Counted from the first letter of the stretch, positions 23,247-31,614 are shown. The stretch is 32,558 nt of DNA from Actinomycetes bacterium (GCA_021798135.1 JAJZYI010000002.1:1-32558), one strand, 5' to 3'. Made by a program: numbers and translations. The notes: generated from the letters alone by a model not told the origin.

Positions 23247-24562
23247 GGGGTGCGTCCTTTCCGGGTTCCGGACCTGCGCGTGCCGCCGGCACCCGAGCGG
23301 CCGCCAGCGGGCCGGGGCGCGCCGCTGGCGACGGTCCGGGGAGCCCGCTCGTCCGGCGGCACCTGGCGTGGCGGCCGCTGACCGGGCTCGAACACGATCT
23401 TCACGGCTCCGCGTCGACCGGCGGCACCGGCGTGGGCGAGCGCCTCGGCGTAGCGCTCCAGGGGGTAGCGGGCGGACACCAGTCGGCCGAGCCCGGCGGC
23501 GGCGACGACGTCGAAGGCGAGGTCGAACGTGCGGCGGCCGCCGGCCTCCAGTCCGTAGGCGTAGGTCCCGGCCAGGGTGACCTGGCGGTGCCACAGGGGA
23601 GCCAGGTCGACGTGCAGCCGACCGGGCATGCCGACGAGCACCACCCGGCCGCGGGGCCTGACCATGGCGAGGCTGGCGGCGAGCGACGCACTGCTGCCGA
23701 CGCAGTCGACGACGACGTCGGCACCGGCGGTGACCTGGCCGGCCAGCCGCAGCGAGCGTGTGGCGCGGCGCACCGACCGGTCGAGCTGGTCCGGCTCGAC
23801 CGCCCGGTCGGCACCGAGCTCGAGGGCGAGGGACCGCTGGTGCGGGTAGCGCGCGCCGACGAGCAGCTGGCCCGGGTCGGACAGCCGGCGGAGGGCGGCG
23901 ACGGTGGCGAGCCCGAGCGTGCCGGCGCCGAGCACCGCGACGCATGCCCCATCGGCCACCTCGGCGGCCAGCGCGCCGTGCACCGCGCACGCGGTGGGCT
24001 CGACCATCACCGCGTCCTCGTCGCTCAGGCCGTCGGGCACGGCGTGGAGCTGGCTGGCGTGGGCGACCAGGCCGGCCGCCGACCAGCCGCCCCCCGTGTC
24101 GGCGCAGTAGCCGATCTGCAGGCCCGGCGAGAGGTGGCCGACGGCAAGGTGCTGGCAGGCGCCGGTGTCGCCCGCGGCACAGGCGGGGCACGGCGGCTCC
24201 ACGCCTCGCGGCACGCAGCCGATCACGGGCTCGATCACGACGCGGCTGCCGGCGGCCAGCGGCGATCCGTCGGGCGGCTGCTCGAGCGTGCCGACCACCT
24301 CGTGGCCGGGCACGAAGGGGAAGCTGACCATCTCCTCGAAGTACCGCGAGCTGGCCCCGTCCACGGTGGCCAGGTCCGAGCCGCAGATCCCGGCCAGCAG
24401 GGGGCGGACACGACCCCACGCCGGTCCCGGCAGGTCCGGCTGGTCGGCGTCGACCATGCGCAGCGGCCCGGCCGCGGCGCCGTGCCCGCTGCCCCGGAGC
24501 GTGGCGGCGACGCGGGCGGCGGCGAAGCGGGCCACGGCCCGCTCGAACACCAGTGCCTTCAT
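23243..24562 (-). CDS. Zinc-dependent medium-chain alcohol dehydrogenase
   Basis: The product has 439 residues from the ATG at 24562. Catalytic zinc ligands are expected in GICGSDLATV and PGHEVVG. The structural zinc loop is Cys-rich (CVPRGVEPPCPACAAGDTGACQHL). The Rossmann fold reads VAVLGAGTLGLATVAAL, followed by VVDCVGSSASLAASLAMVRPRGRVVLVGMPG. About 45 extra residues rich in Pro, Arg and Gly form the C-terminus, and the 25 residues before PLRMVDAD are unusual too. Both ends are coupled by ATGA overlaps to the reductase-HAD gene upstream and the LarA-like gene downstream, so the three proteins are probably made in parallel. It could oxidise or reduce an alcohol or 2-hydroxy intermediate made by its neighbours. 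Confidence 0.9.
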   Translation of the reverse strand: MKALVFERAVARFAAARVAATLRGSGHGAAAGPLRMVDADQPDLPGPAWGRVRPLLAGICGSDLATVDGASSRYFEEMVSFPFVPGHEVVGTLEQPPDGSPLAAGSRVVIEPVIGCVPRGVEPPCPACAAGDTGACQHLAVGHLSPGLQIGYCADTGGGWSAAGLVAHASQLHAVPDGLSDEDAVMVEPTACAVHGALAAEVADGACVAVLGAGTLGLATVAALRRLSDPGQLLVGARYPHQRSLALELGADRAVEPDQLDRSVRRATRSLRLAGQVTAGADVVVDCVGSSASLAASLAMVRPRGRVVLVGMPGRLHVDLAPLWHRQVTLAGTYAYGLEAGGRRTFDLAFDVVAAAGLGRLVSARYPLERYAEALAHAGAAGRRGAVKIVFEPGQRPPRQVPPDERAPRTVASGAPRPAGGRSGAGGTRRSGTRKGRTP

Positions 24563-27063
24563 CGGCTCTCCCGCAGGGCGTGGTCGATGCGGGCCCACCA
24601 TCGCGACGCGGCCCCGTCGAGCGGGCCCATCGGCAGCGGCGGGCGGGTGGCGGCCCGGTCCCAGTGCTCCACGTGCCAGCCGCGGCGCCGGGCGATGGCC
24701 GCCAGCTTGGTCTCGGGGTTGACGGCCACGGGGAAGCCCACGCACTCGAGCAGGGGCAGGTCGGACGCCGAGTCGGCGTAGGCGACACCCTCGCCGAGGT
24801 CGAGGCCCTCGGCCTCGGCGTACTCGGCCAGCACCAGCGCCCGCGCCTCGCCGGTGGGCGGCAGGCGCACGAGCCGCCCGTCCACGCGGCCCTCGGCGTC
24901 GACACCGAGCTCGGCGCAGACCACCTCGTCGAACAGCGGGCGCAGCCCCTCGACGACGAAGTCGAGCGCGCCGGTGATGAGGACGGTCCGGTGCCCGAGG
25001 GCCCGGTGGCGCCGTACCCGGGCGATGCCGGCCGGGAACGACTTGGCCAGCAGCAGGTTGTGGAACAGCTCCAGGCCGTCGCGGCGGAGCACGTCGGCCG
25101 GGGCGCCGTCGTAGCGGCGGTAGAAGCCGCGGAGGAAGTCGCCGCGGTCGCGCCGGTCGACGGCGGCCAGCCCGGGCGCGGCGGCCAGGATCCGTGCCGC
25201 GAAGGCGGCGCGCTCGCCGGCGGGGAGGTGGCGCGTGGCGAGCCACGTGTACGACTCCACGACGTTGGACGCCACCAGCGTGTTCTCGAGGTCGAAGGCG
25301 GCGAGGTGGCGATCGGGCGCCAGGATGGCGCGCCGGGCCCGGTCCCCGCGGTTGGCCATCACCGACTTCCCCGGCGTGGTCCGGACCCGGGCGTGCTGCA
25401 CCACCGACGGCAGGTGGATGTCGTGGACGTAGGCGTCCCAGTCGACGACGCCGGGATCGAAGCAGAACGCCCGCTGGTCCTCGGGCGACAGGCGCTCCCA
25501 GAGCGCGAGCAGCCGGTCGACCCGGAAGAGGGCTTCGGTCTCGGTGTACGCGCCGTACAGCTCCACGTAGGAGCGGGCCCGTTCCGCCTGCATCCGGCGC
25601 TCCTCCACGCGGCCGGCGAGCTCGGCCCGCTCCCCGCGCAGCGGCAGGCTGGTGAGGAGCCGCTCGGCCAGCTTCAGCACGTCGGTGGCCCGCTGCAGCT
25701 GCCGCTGGACGCGTCCGTGCCCGGGGAACGACCACTCGGGCACCACGATCGGCTGGCCGTCGCCGTCGTAGAGCGGATGGTCGGTGAACCAGCGCTGGAC
25801 CAGGTCGACGAGCTGGCCGTAGCGCAGCGGGTTGCGCACCCCCGACGCGACCTGGACCACGGACGGTCCCGCAGGGTCGGGCCCGTCCGCGGCCACGGCC
25901 ACGATGGCGGCGACCACCAGGTCGACCGGGATGACGTCGATCACGCCCTCGGGGAGGCCGGGGAACTCGCGCAGCAGGCCGCGGGCGTACGACACGATGA
26001 TGGGCTCGGCCATCCGGAAGCCCCGGATCCAGCCGGGCTGCGGCTCGGCCAGCGCCGACTCGATGATCGACGGGCGGACGACCGTGATGGGGAGGTCGCC
26101 GTGCTCGCCGACCAGCAGCCGCTCGCCGAGCGCCTTGGTGAAGGCGTAGGCGTCCGGCCAGCCCAGCGCCTGGGCCCTGGCCCGGCCGGCCTCGACGAGC
26201 TCGGCGCGGACCCAGTCGTCGCGCAGGCGCTCGGCGCGCTCGGCCAGCAGGTGGACGCCCGCGGCGCCGAGCTCTCGCCGTGCCGCGGCGGTGAAGCCGC
26301 CGAGCCGTTCGGGTCGCCGGGACGCCGCCTCGAGGTCGTCGCGCAGCCGCCGGACGGCAGTGACCTCGGCGGCGATGTCCACCTCGGTGGTGACCGTGGT
26401 GTGGGTGCGGGCCCGGGCTCCGGAGGCCATGGCCGCGGTGGCCAGCGTCTCGGTGGCGTGCCCCTGGTGGGTGCCGGCCACGTAGGCGGTCGACACCGAG
26501 ACCAGGTGGGTGGGCGGCGCTCCGGGGCGCAGCTCGGCCCGCAGGTCAGCGGCGGCGGCGATCGCCGCGCCGACGCGGGCCGGGCCGAGCAGGTTCACCT
26601 CGACGGCGGCGTCGAAGGCGGCGTCGAAGGCGACGGTGGCGGCCGAGTGCACCACGATGTCGGCCGCGGCGAGGGCGCCGCGCCCGGCGTCGTCGAGCCC
26701 GAGGCCGTCGCGGCCCACGTCCCCGGCCACCGCGGCGAACCGGCCGGCCACCTCGCCGTCGAACCGGTCGCCCAGCTCGTGGCGGAGGCGGGCGAAGCAG
26801 TCGTTGCCCAGGATCTCGCGCCGGGCGCGGGCCGCGGCGTCGAGGCGCCGGGTGGGGCGCACCAGGACGGTCACGTGGCAGCCGGGGACGCAGCGGAGCA
26901 GGCGCTCCACCAGGGCGGTCCCGAGGAACCCGGTGGCGCCGGTGACGAAGAGCCGCTGGCCGGCGAGCTGCCCCGCGATCCCGGGCCCGGTGGTGGCGCC
27001 GGCCGTCGACCTGGTGCGAGACTTCGTCGGCCCGGGGCGGCTCGGCGGGGTGGCCTGTGGCAC
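24559..27063 (-). CDS. Fatty acyl reductase (NAD-binding 4) fused to HAD-IB domain
   Basis: The 834-residue protein starts at GTG 27063. Residues of about 36-400 form an extended-SDR reductase of the male-sterility/fatty acyl-CoA reductase type, with TGATGFLG (41-48), VHSAATVAFD, VSTAYVAG and the catalytic Y306-x3-K310 (YAFTK), then RPSIIESALAEPQPGW. A helical Sterile-like region runs to about 560. Residues of about 587-800 are a HAD-IB domain: motif I FDLENTL (D591), LITGAL, and ADSASDLPLLE (D764, D768). In motif I the second Asp of DxD is Glu593, so phosphatase activity may be altered. Reductases of this type make fatty aldehydes or alcohols from acyl-CoA. It is the first gene of the operon, divergent from TetR. 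Confidence 0.9.
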   Translation of the reverse strand: MPQATPPSRPGPTKSRTRSTAGATTGPGIAGQLAGQRLFVTGATGFLGTALVERLLRCVPGCHVTVLVRPTRRLDAAARARREILGNDCFARLRHELGDRFDGEVAGRFAAVAGDVGRDGLGLDDAGRGALAAADIVVHSAATVAFDAAFDAAVEVNLLGPARVGAAIAAAADLRAELRPGAPPTHLVSVSTAYVAGTHQGHATETLATAAMASGARARTHTTVTTEVDIAAEVTAVRRLRDDLEAASRRPERLGGFTAAARRELGAAGVHLLAERAERLRDDWVRAELVEAGRARAQALGWPDAYAFTKALGERLLVGEHGDLPITVVRPSIIESALAEPQPGWIRGFRMAEPIIVSYARGLLREFPGLPEGVIDVIPVDLVVAAIVAVAADGPDPAGPSVVQVASGVRNPLRYGQLVDLVQRWFTDHPLYDGDGQPIVVPEWSFPGHGRVQRQLQRATDVLKLAERLLTSLPLRGERAELAGRVEERRMQAERARSYVELYGAYTETEALFRVDRLLALWERLSPEDQRAFCFDPGVVDWDAYVHDIHLPSVVQHARVRTTPGKSVMANRGDRARRAILAPDRHLAAFDLENTLVASNVVESYTWLATRHLPAGERAAFAARILAAAPGLAAVDRRDRGDFLRGFYRRYDGAPADVLRRDGLELFHNLLLAKSFPAGIARVRRHRALGHRTVLITGALDFVVEGLRPLFDEVVCAELGVDAEGRVDGRLVRLPPTGEARALVLAEYAEAEGLDLGEGVAYADSASDLPLLECVGFPVAVNPETKLAAIARRRGWHVEHWDRAATRPPLPMGPLDGAASRWWARIDHALRESR

Positions 27064-27072
27064 CCGCCTTGT

Positions 27073-27086
27073 CTACCATGTGGTAG
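27073..27086. promoter_or_regulatory. Palindromic operator CTACCA-N2-TGGTAG
   Basis: Perfect 6-bp arms lie in the 23-base gap between the two divergent GTG starts (27063 minus, 27087 plus). TACCAT inside the palindrome could be the -10 box for the TetR gene. A bound TetR dimer would block both promoters, a typical autoregulated arrangement. The half-site assignment is from sequence symmetry only. Confidence 0.7.
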
Positions 27087-27809
27087 GTGGCCGGGTCGAA
27101 CACGAAGGCGGGCACGGGCAACGGCCACGGCCCCGGCGACCATGGCCGTGGCAGCGGCGGCCCCGGCGACGCCGGCCCTGGCGGCGGCAAGGGCGGCAAC
27201 GGCGGCGGGCCGAAGCAGCGCACGCCCGACCGCATCCTCGCTGCCGCCCTGGCGTCGTTCGCCGAGCGCGGGTACGAGGGGACGTCGCTCGACGCCCTGG
27301 CCGAGGGCCTGGGGCTGCGCAAGCAGTCGATCCTGTACTGGTTCCCCTCCAAGGAGGCCCTGCTCCTGGCCGTGATCGACGGGGCGGCCGCCGACCTGGC
27401 GGACGCGCTCCAGGCGGCCCTCGGCCGCGCCGGCGACGGGTGGTCCCGGGTGGAGGCCGTGGTCCGCTCGGTGTTCCGCCTGGGAGCGGCCCGCCCGGAG
27501 CTGCTTGGCCTGGTGCGCGAGGCGGCCCGCCTGGGCCCGCCCGCATCCACCCGGCTGGTCGGCGCTCTCGGGCCCCTGGTGGACCGGGCCTCGGCGTTCC
27601 TGGAGGCCGAGATGGGGGCCGGCCACATGCGCCGGCACGAGCCGCGCCTGCTGCTGCTGGCGATCTACTCCACCGTGGTGGGCATGATCACCGAGGTGGA
27701 CGTGCTCCGGGCCCTCGGCGAGGAGCCAGATGCCCGCTCCCTGGTGCGCCGCCGCCAGGAGATCCTGCGGCTGCTGCGCAGCGCCCTGGTGCCCGAGCCG
27801 GCCGCCTAG
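27087..27809 (+). CDS. TetR/AcrR family transcriptional regulator
   Basis: The 240-residue protein begins with about 40 residues of Gly-rich low-complexity sequence. The TetR helix-turn-helix follows at about 44-90: RTPDRILAAALASFAERGYEG, TSLDALAEGLGLRKQSILYWFPSKEALLLAV. The C-terminal ligand domain is helical (VEAVVRSVFRLGAARPELL, REAARLGPPAS, LLLLAIYSTVVGMITEVDVLRALG). GTG 27087 is the usable start because the ATG at 27078 runs into a stop after one codon. It is divergent from the reductase-HAD operon and shares a palindrome with it, so it most likely represses that operon and itself. The ligand is probably an acyl-CoA or fatty acid (inference from target genes). Confidence 0.93.
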   Translation: MAGSNTKAGTGNGHGPGDHGRGSGGPGDAGPGGGKGGNGGGPKQRTPDRILAAALASFAERGYEGTSLDALAEGLGLRKQSILYWFPSKEALLLAVIDGAAADLADALQAALGRAGDGWSRVEAVVRSVFRLGAARPELLGLVREAARLGPPASTRLVGALGPLVDRASAFLEAEMGAGHMRRHEPRLLLLAIYSTVVGMITEVDVLRALGEEPDARSLVRRRQEILRLLRSALVPEPAA

Positions 27810-27831
27810 GCGCCGGGCGCGTGCCGCCCGC

Positions 27832-28875
27832 TCAGCGGTCGTCGGCCTTCGGCTTGGGCGGGGTGTAGCGCTTGTTCGGCGGCGGCCCGACCTGCGCTGG
27901 TGCCTTGCCGCGCCGGACCCTGCGCTGGCGGCCTTCGGGAGCGGCGGAACCCGATCGGGCGGCGGCGGCACGACGGTTGGCGCCCCCGCCGCGGGCGGCG
28001 GCACCCGAGCGCGTGCCGCCGCCGGCACGGGCCCGCTGCTGGCGGGGATGGTCGCCCCGGCTCACCAGGGCCTTCTGCATCTTGTTGGAGCGGAAGATGA
28101 ACCAGAGCCCGAGCCCGAGGAAGGGCAGGGCCGCGAACGAGCCGCCTGCGAGCGACGCGCCGAAGCCGAGGAACATGAGCGAGAAGGCGGCGAACGAGCG
28201 CTTGCGGAGCAGCCCGCCGACCAGCGCCAGGACCGCCAGCGCGATGGCGATGGCCCCGACGAGGAGGATGGAGCTGGGGCTCTGGTGGCCCTTCACCCCG
28301 ACCGCCGGGTTGCGCTGCAGCGTGACGATCATCCCCGTGATGCCGACGGCAGCGCCGAGCGGCGCGGCGATCAGGGTGTAGAGACGCTCGCGGTCGTCCA
28401 GGGTGCGGATCTGCGAGCGGAGCTCCTCCGAGGACTTGTCGGGGAACGGGTCGGCCTTGGTCGGCTGGCGCTTGGCGCCGCCGCCAGGCGCCGAAGTGCC
28501 CGGCGCCGGCTTGATCAGGCTGTCGCGCAGCCGGGCGCCGAGCGGCTTGGTCGCCGGGGCACCGCCGGCGTCGGCCTTGTCGCCACCGCCCGTGTCGCCG
28601 CGCGACGGGCCGCCGCCTGGCGGGCCGCCGCGAGACGAGCCGCCTCCGGGCGACGGCGCGGGGCGCCCCGCGGGCCGCTTGGCCGGGGCCTTCGCCGACG
28701 GGGTCGAGACCTCCGGGGCCTTGCCCGCAGGCTGCCTGGACGCGGTGCCCCCGGTCCCGGGCTGGAGCTTCGGCAGCTTGGTCAGCACGCGCTGCCCGAG
28801 GGTCAGCTTGGCCGCCGGCCGCCGGGTGGGGGTGGTCGTGGGGGTGCGTTCGGCGGGCCGGTCGGGCGGTGTCAC
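27832..28875 (-). CDS. Hypothetical membrane protein with disordered ends
   Basis: I do not recognise a named family for this 347-residue protein. Residues 1 to about 140 are Pro/Gly/Lys/Ala-rich and probably disordered. A short helical segment follows (SSEELRSQIRTLDDRERLYTL), and then four hydrophobic segments at about 163-183, 200-222, 228-246 and 250-265 (LIAAPLGAAVGITGMIVTL, ILLVGAIAIALAVLALVGGLL). The last 80 residues are very basic (Arg/Lys/Pro-rich, ending NKRYTPPKPKADDR). It starts at GTG 28875, nine bases after the stop of the VOC gene, so the two form an operon. The basic tail could bind nucleic acid or acidic lipids, but nothing shows this directly. Confidence 0.7.
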   Translation of the reverse strand: MTPPDRPAERTPTTTPTRRPAAKLTLGQRVLTKLPKLQPGTGGTASRQPAGKAPEVSTPSAKAPAKRPAGRPAPSPGGGSSRGGPPGGGPSRGDTGGGDKADAGGAPATKPLGARLRDSLIKPAPGTSAPGGGAKRQPTKADPFPDKSSEELRSQIRTLDDRERLYTLIAAPLGAAVGITGMIVTLQRNPAVGVKGHQSPSSILLVGAIAIALAVLALVGGLLRKRSFAAFSLMFLGFGASLAGGSFAALPFLGLGLWFIFRSNKMQKALVSRGDHPRQQRARAGGGTRSGAAARGGGANRRAAAARSGSAAPEGRQRRVRRGKAPAQVGPPPNKRYTPPKPKADDR

Positions 28876-28884
28876 GCTTCCAGG

Positions 28885-29892
28885 CTAGGGGTTCGTGCGG
28901 CAGAGCACGAGTCGGGTCCCGAGGTTGGCCTCCGGCGGCACCACCGCGACGGCGCAGTCGCCGTCGCGCAGCCCGAGCCGGTCGACCGGGTCGCAGGCGG
29001 GCACGCCGACGAGGGCCGTCCCGTCCCCGGCGGCGAGCGGGGCGCCGACCGGATGCAGCGCGACCGCCCCGGTGACCCGGTCGGGGGCGGCGCAGGCGAA
29101 GGCGACGTGGTGGAGGCGGCCCGACCTCCCGCCGAGCCACGAGCGCAGCGCTGCCTCGCTGCCGGGCGCCTCGCTGCCAGGCGCCTCGCTGCCAGGCGCC
29201 TCGCTGCCGGGCGGCTGGGTGTGGGGCGCCTCGGCGCGCGGGGCCGGGCCGACCAGCCGCAGGCCGAGCGGGCCCCGCCACGCGAGGTCGACGGCCAGCG
29301 TGCGGCCGTCGGCCGACGTGGAGCGTGCCGCCACGGCTCCCCCCAGCAGCCCGGCGAACAGGGCCTCGCCCGCGGCGAGGTCGGCCACCGAGTGGGTGGC
29401 GCGCACCAGGCTGGCCGCCGGTCGTGCCGGCTCCGGGAAGTCGTCCGGGGCGGGGAGCTGCCAGTCGCCCCGCTGCTGGGCGAGCTGCACCACGATGCCG
29501 AGGGCCCGGGCCGGGTGGATGAACGCCTCCTGCCAGCCGGGGTCGCTGCGGTCCACGTTCACGGGCTCGATGCCGCGGTCGCGGCACGCGTCGATGGCGG
29601 CGTCGAGGTCCGGGACCTTGAACGTGAGGTGGTGGGGTCCCGCGCCGCTCCGGTCGATGAACCGGCGGAGGAAGGGGTTCAGCTCGGGGCGGTGCGGGGC
29701 GAGGATCTCCAGCCTGGCGCCGTTGGCGAAGGCGAGCTGGCAGGGCGCGAAGCCCGGGCCGCGCTCGCCCGACGACCACGAGCCGCCCAGCTCGCCGACG
29801 TAGCGCGGCCACGCCTGGTGCCACGTCTCGGCGGCGACGGCCACGTGGTCGAGGACGGCGGGGATCGAAGGTGGTGTGCCCTGGTCGGCCAT
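28885..29892 (-). CDS. Two-domain VOC (glyoxalase-like) protein
   Basis: The 335-residue protein contains two VOC modules. The first (about 12-145) resembles methylmalonyl-CoA epimerase or glyoxalase: LDHVAVAAETW, RLEILAPHRPELNPFLRRF, GPHHLTFKVPDLDAAI and a final strand GIVVQLAQQ, where the usual metal-binding Glu appears as Gln. The second (about 168-335) is more degenerate: ATHSVADLAAGEALFAGLLGG and RLHHVAFACAAPDRV. Between strands of the second module lies a PGSEA repeat linker. The substrate is unknown; loss of one ligand in module 1 suggests a changed or non-catalytic metal site. It starts at ATG 29892, is followed after nine bases by the membrane protein gene, and is divergent from the amidase. 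Confidence 0.78.
   Translation of the reverse strand: MADQGTPPSIPAVLDHVAVAAETWHQAWPRYVGELGGSWSSGERGPGFAPCQLAFANGARLEILAPHRPELNPFLRRFIDRSGAGPHHLTFKVPDLDAAIDACRDRGIEPVNVDRSDPGWQEAFIHPARALGIVVQLAQQRGDWQLPAPDDFPEPARPAASLVRATHSVADLAAGEALFAGLLGGAVAARSTSADGRTLAVDLAWRGPLGLRLVGPAPRAEAPHTQPPGSEAPGSEAPGSEAPGSEAALRSWLGGRSGRLHHVAFACAAPDRVTGAVALHPVGAPLAAGDGTALVGVPACDPVDRLGLRDGDCAVAVVPPEANLGTRLVLCRTNP
29161..29205 (-). repeat. Three 15-bp in-frame tandem repeats
   Basis: Three units of GCC(G/A)GGCGCCTCGCT lie at 29161-29175, 29176-29190 and 29191-29205, with a partial copy after them. On the minus strand they encode the PGSEA linker repeats of the VOC protein. They probably arose by replication slippage. 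Confidence 0.9.
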
Positions 29893-29995
29893 CGGGACAG
29901 GTTGGCCCGGCGGCGCCAGCCTGTCGAGCCTGCCGCGGCGACCGGCGGGGAGGGCCGGGTGGGCGGCAGGCCGGCGAGCGTGCTACGAGAGAGGT

Positions 29996-31408
29996 GTGGA
30001 CCTGGACTTCCGCCTCCGGCGCGTGCAGGACCTCGCGGCCGACGTCCGCCGGGGCCGGCTGTCGGCTCGCGAGGTGGTGGGGCACGCCCTGGCCAGGATC
30101 GACGCGGTGGACCCGTCGGTCGGGGCGTTCGTGGCCGTCGACGGGGACCGGGCCATGGACGCCGCCTCGACGGTCGACGCGGCGGTGGCAGCAGGGCGCG
30201 ACCCCGGCCCCCTGGCCGGCATCCCCGTCGGGGTGAAGGACCTGGAGGACGCAGCCGGCTTCGTCACCGCCCGCGGCTCCCTCGCGCTCGACCCGGGCCC
30301 GCCGGCCGAGCGCAGCTCGGCCCTGGTGGCACGGCTGGTGGCGGCCGGCGCCGTGGTGGTGGGCAAGACGAACACGCCGGAGCTGGGCCACAAGGCGGAC
30401 TGCGACAACCCCCGGTTCGGCCCGACGTCCAACCCGTGGGCGCCCGAGCGCACCCCGGGCGGCTCGTCGGGAGGCTCCGCCGCGGCGATCGCCGCCGGCA
30501 TGGTGCCGCTCGCCACCGGGTCGGACGGCGGCGGATCCATCAGGATCCCGGCGGCGTGCTGCGGCCTGACGGGGATCAAGCCGTCACTCGGGCGGGTGCC
30601 GTCGGGCGGGCAGGCGCCCCCGGACTGGATGGACCTGTCGACCCGCGGCCCGATGGCGTACCGGGCATCGGACGTCGTCGCCGCGCTCGACGTGGTGGTC
30701 GGCCCGGACCCGAGCGACCTCCGCTCGCTGCCGCATCCCGACGTGCGGTGGGCCGACGCGCTGGTCGAGCCGGCCCTGCCGGCCCGCGTGGCGTGGTCGC
30801 CGACCCTCGGGTACGCGCCGGTGGACCCCGAGGTGCGACAGGCCTGCGAGCGGGCGCTCCACGCGCTGGAGGCGGCCGGCACCGAGATCATGGTGGTGGA
30901 CCGCCTGTTCGACGAGGACCCCCTGGAGACCTGGCTGGTGCTGAGCGCCACCTACAACCTGCGGAGCCTGGCGCACGTGCGGGGGACCCCGGCGTGGGAG
31001 CAGGTCGACCCGCTGCTGGCCGCCTCGGTGGAGTGGGCGGCCGGCCTGTCCACCCTCGACCTGGTGCGGGCCCAGGACGACTGCCACCGGCTCAACCTGC
31101 GGCTGGTGTCGCTCTTCCGGGACGTCCGGCTGCTGCTGACGCCGACCACCGCCGGCGTCGCGCCGCCGCGGTCGCTCGGGGGCGCCGGGGAGGTCGACGG
31201 GCAGGTCGACGTCAACTGGGTGCGGTTCACCTACCCCTTCAACCTGACCCGCTCGCCGGCGGCCAGCGTGTGCGTCGGCCTCGGGGCGTCCGGCGTGCCG
31301 ATCGGCATGCAGCTCGTCGGGCCGCAGCACGCCGACCTGGTGGTGGTGCGGGCGGCCGCAGCGCTGGAGGCCGCCGTGGGCTTCGACCGGACGGCGCCGG
31401 TCGGCTGA
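29996..31408 (+). CDS. Amidase signature family hydrolase
   Basis: The 470-residue product belongs to the amidase signature family. Catalytic residues are visible: Lys81 (GIPVGVKDLEDAAG), the cis-Ser in GGSSGGS (155-161, probably Ser157) and nucleophile Ser181 in GSDGGGSIRIPA. These are preceded by VGKTNTPELGHKADCDNPRFGPTSNPW. The C-terminal half contains LLLTPTTAGVAPPRSLG and GVPIGMQLVGPQHADLVVV. It hydrolyses an amide, but the substrate cannot be told; GatA is unlikely because gatB and gatC are absent and the central sequence departs from GatA. The start is GTG 29996, and GAGAGG lies immediately upstream, too close for an ideal ribosome site. It is divergent from the VOC gene across 103 bases. 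Confidence 0.92.
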   Translation: MDLDFRLRRVQDLAADVRRGRLSAREVVGHALARIDAVDPSVGAFVAVDGDRAMDAASTVDAAVAAGRDPGPLAGIPVGVKDLEDAAGFVTARGSLALDPGPPAERSSALVARLVAAGAVVVGKTNTPELGHKADCDNPRFGPTSNPWAPERTPGGSSGGSAAAIAAGMVPLATGSDGGGSIRIPAACCGLTGIKPSLGRVPSGGQAPPDWMDLSTRGPMAYRASDVVAALDVVVGPDPSDLRSLPHPDVRWADALVEPALPARVAWSPTLGYAPVDPEVRQACERALHALEAAGTEIMVVDRLFDEDPLETWLVLSATYNLRSLAHVRGTPAWEQVDPLLAASVEWAAGLSTLDLVRAQDDCHRLNLRLVSLFRDVRLLLTPTTAGVAPPRSLGGAGEVDGQVDVNWVRFTYPFNLTRSPAASVCVGLGASGVPIGMQLVGPQHADLVVVRAAAALEAAVGFDRTAPVG

Positions 31409-31512
31409 GCCGGCGGTCCCGCCGCTGCCCGGCCCCCGGAGGCCCGGTCACCCGGCAGGGGGTGCAAGGGGTCTCCGTCGCCCGGGTGTCAGCGAGGGCC
31501 CGCCGCGCCCGC

Positions 31513-31518
31513 TACCAT
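31513..31518 (+). promoter_or_regulatory. Predicted -10 box (TACCAT) for tRNA-Val
   Basis: TACCAT ends 10 bases before the mature 5' end of the tRNA, a distance normal for tRNA promoters with a very short leader. No clear -35 box stands at 17 bases. Confidence 0.5.
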
Positions 31519-31528
31519 TTGGCACCCC

Positions 31529-31602
31529 GGGCGCTTAGCTCAGTTGGTTAGAGCGCAGCCTTCACACGGCTGAGGTCGTGGGTTCGAGTCCCGCAGCGCC
31601 CA
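31529..31602 (+). tRNA. tRNA-Val(CAC)
   Basis: The cloverleaf is complete: acceptor GGGCGCT/AGCGCCC, D-arm GCTC...GAGC with AGTTGGTTA loop, anticodon stem CAGCC/GGCTG with loop TTCACAC (anticodon CAC, reading GUG), variable loop, and T-arm GTGGG/CCCGC around TTCGAGT. The discriminator is A and the 3' CCA is not encoded. It reads valine codon GTG, the dominant valine codon in this GC-rich DNA together with GTC. Confidence 0.97.
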
Positions 31603-31614
31603 CTCGGGAAAATC

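Noticed and set aside
29996-31408. GatA subunit of the tRNA amidotransferase
   Set aside because: No gatB or gatC lies nearby, and outside the catalytic triad the sequence does not follow GatA; a general amidase is the safer call.
27730-31551. Plus-strand open frame of 1273 codons
   Set aside because: It covers genes on the other strand and the amidase in another frame, and shows low-complexity Arg/Gly/Ala sequence typical of shadow frames.
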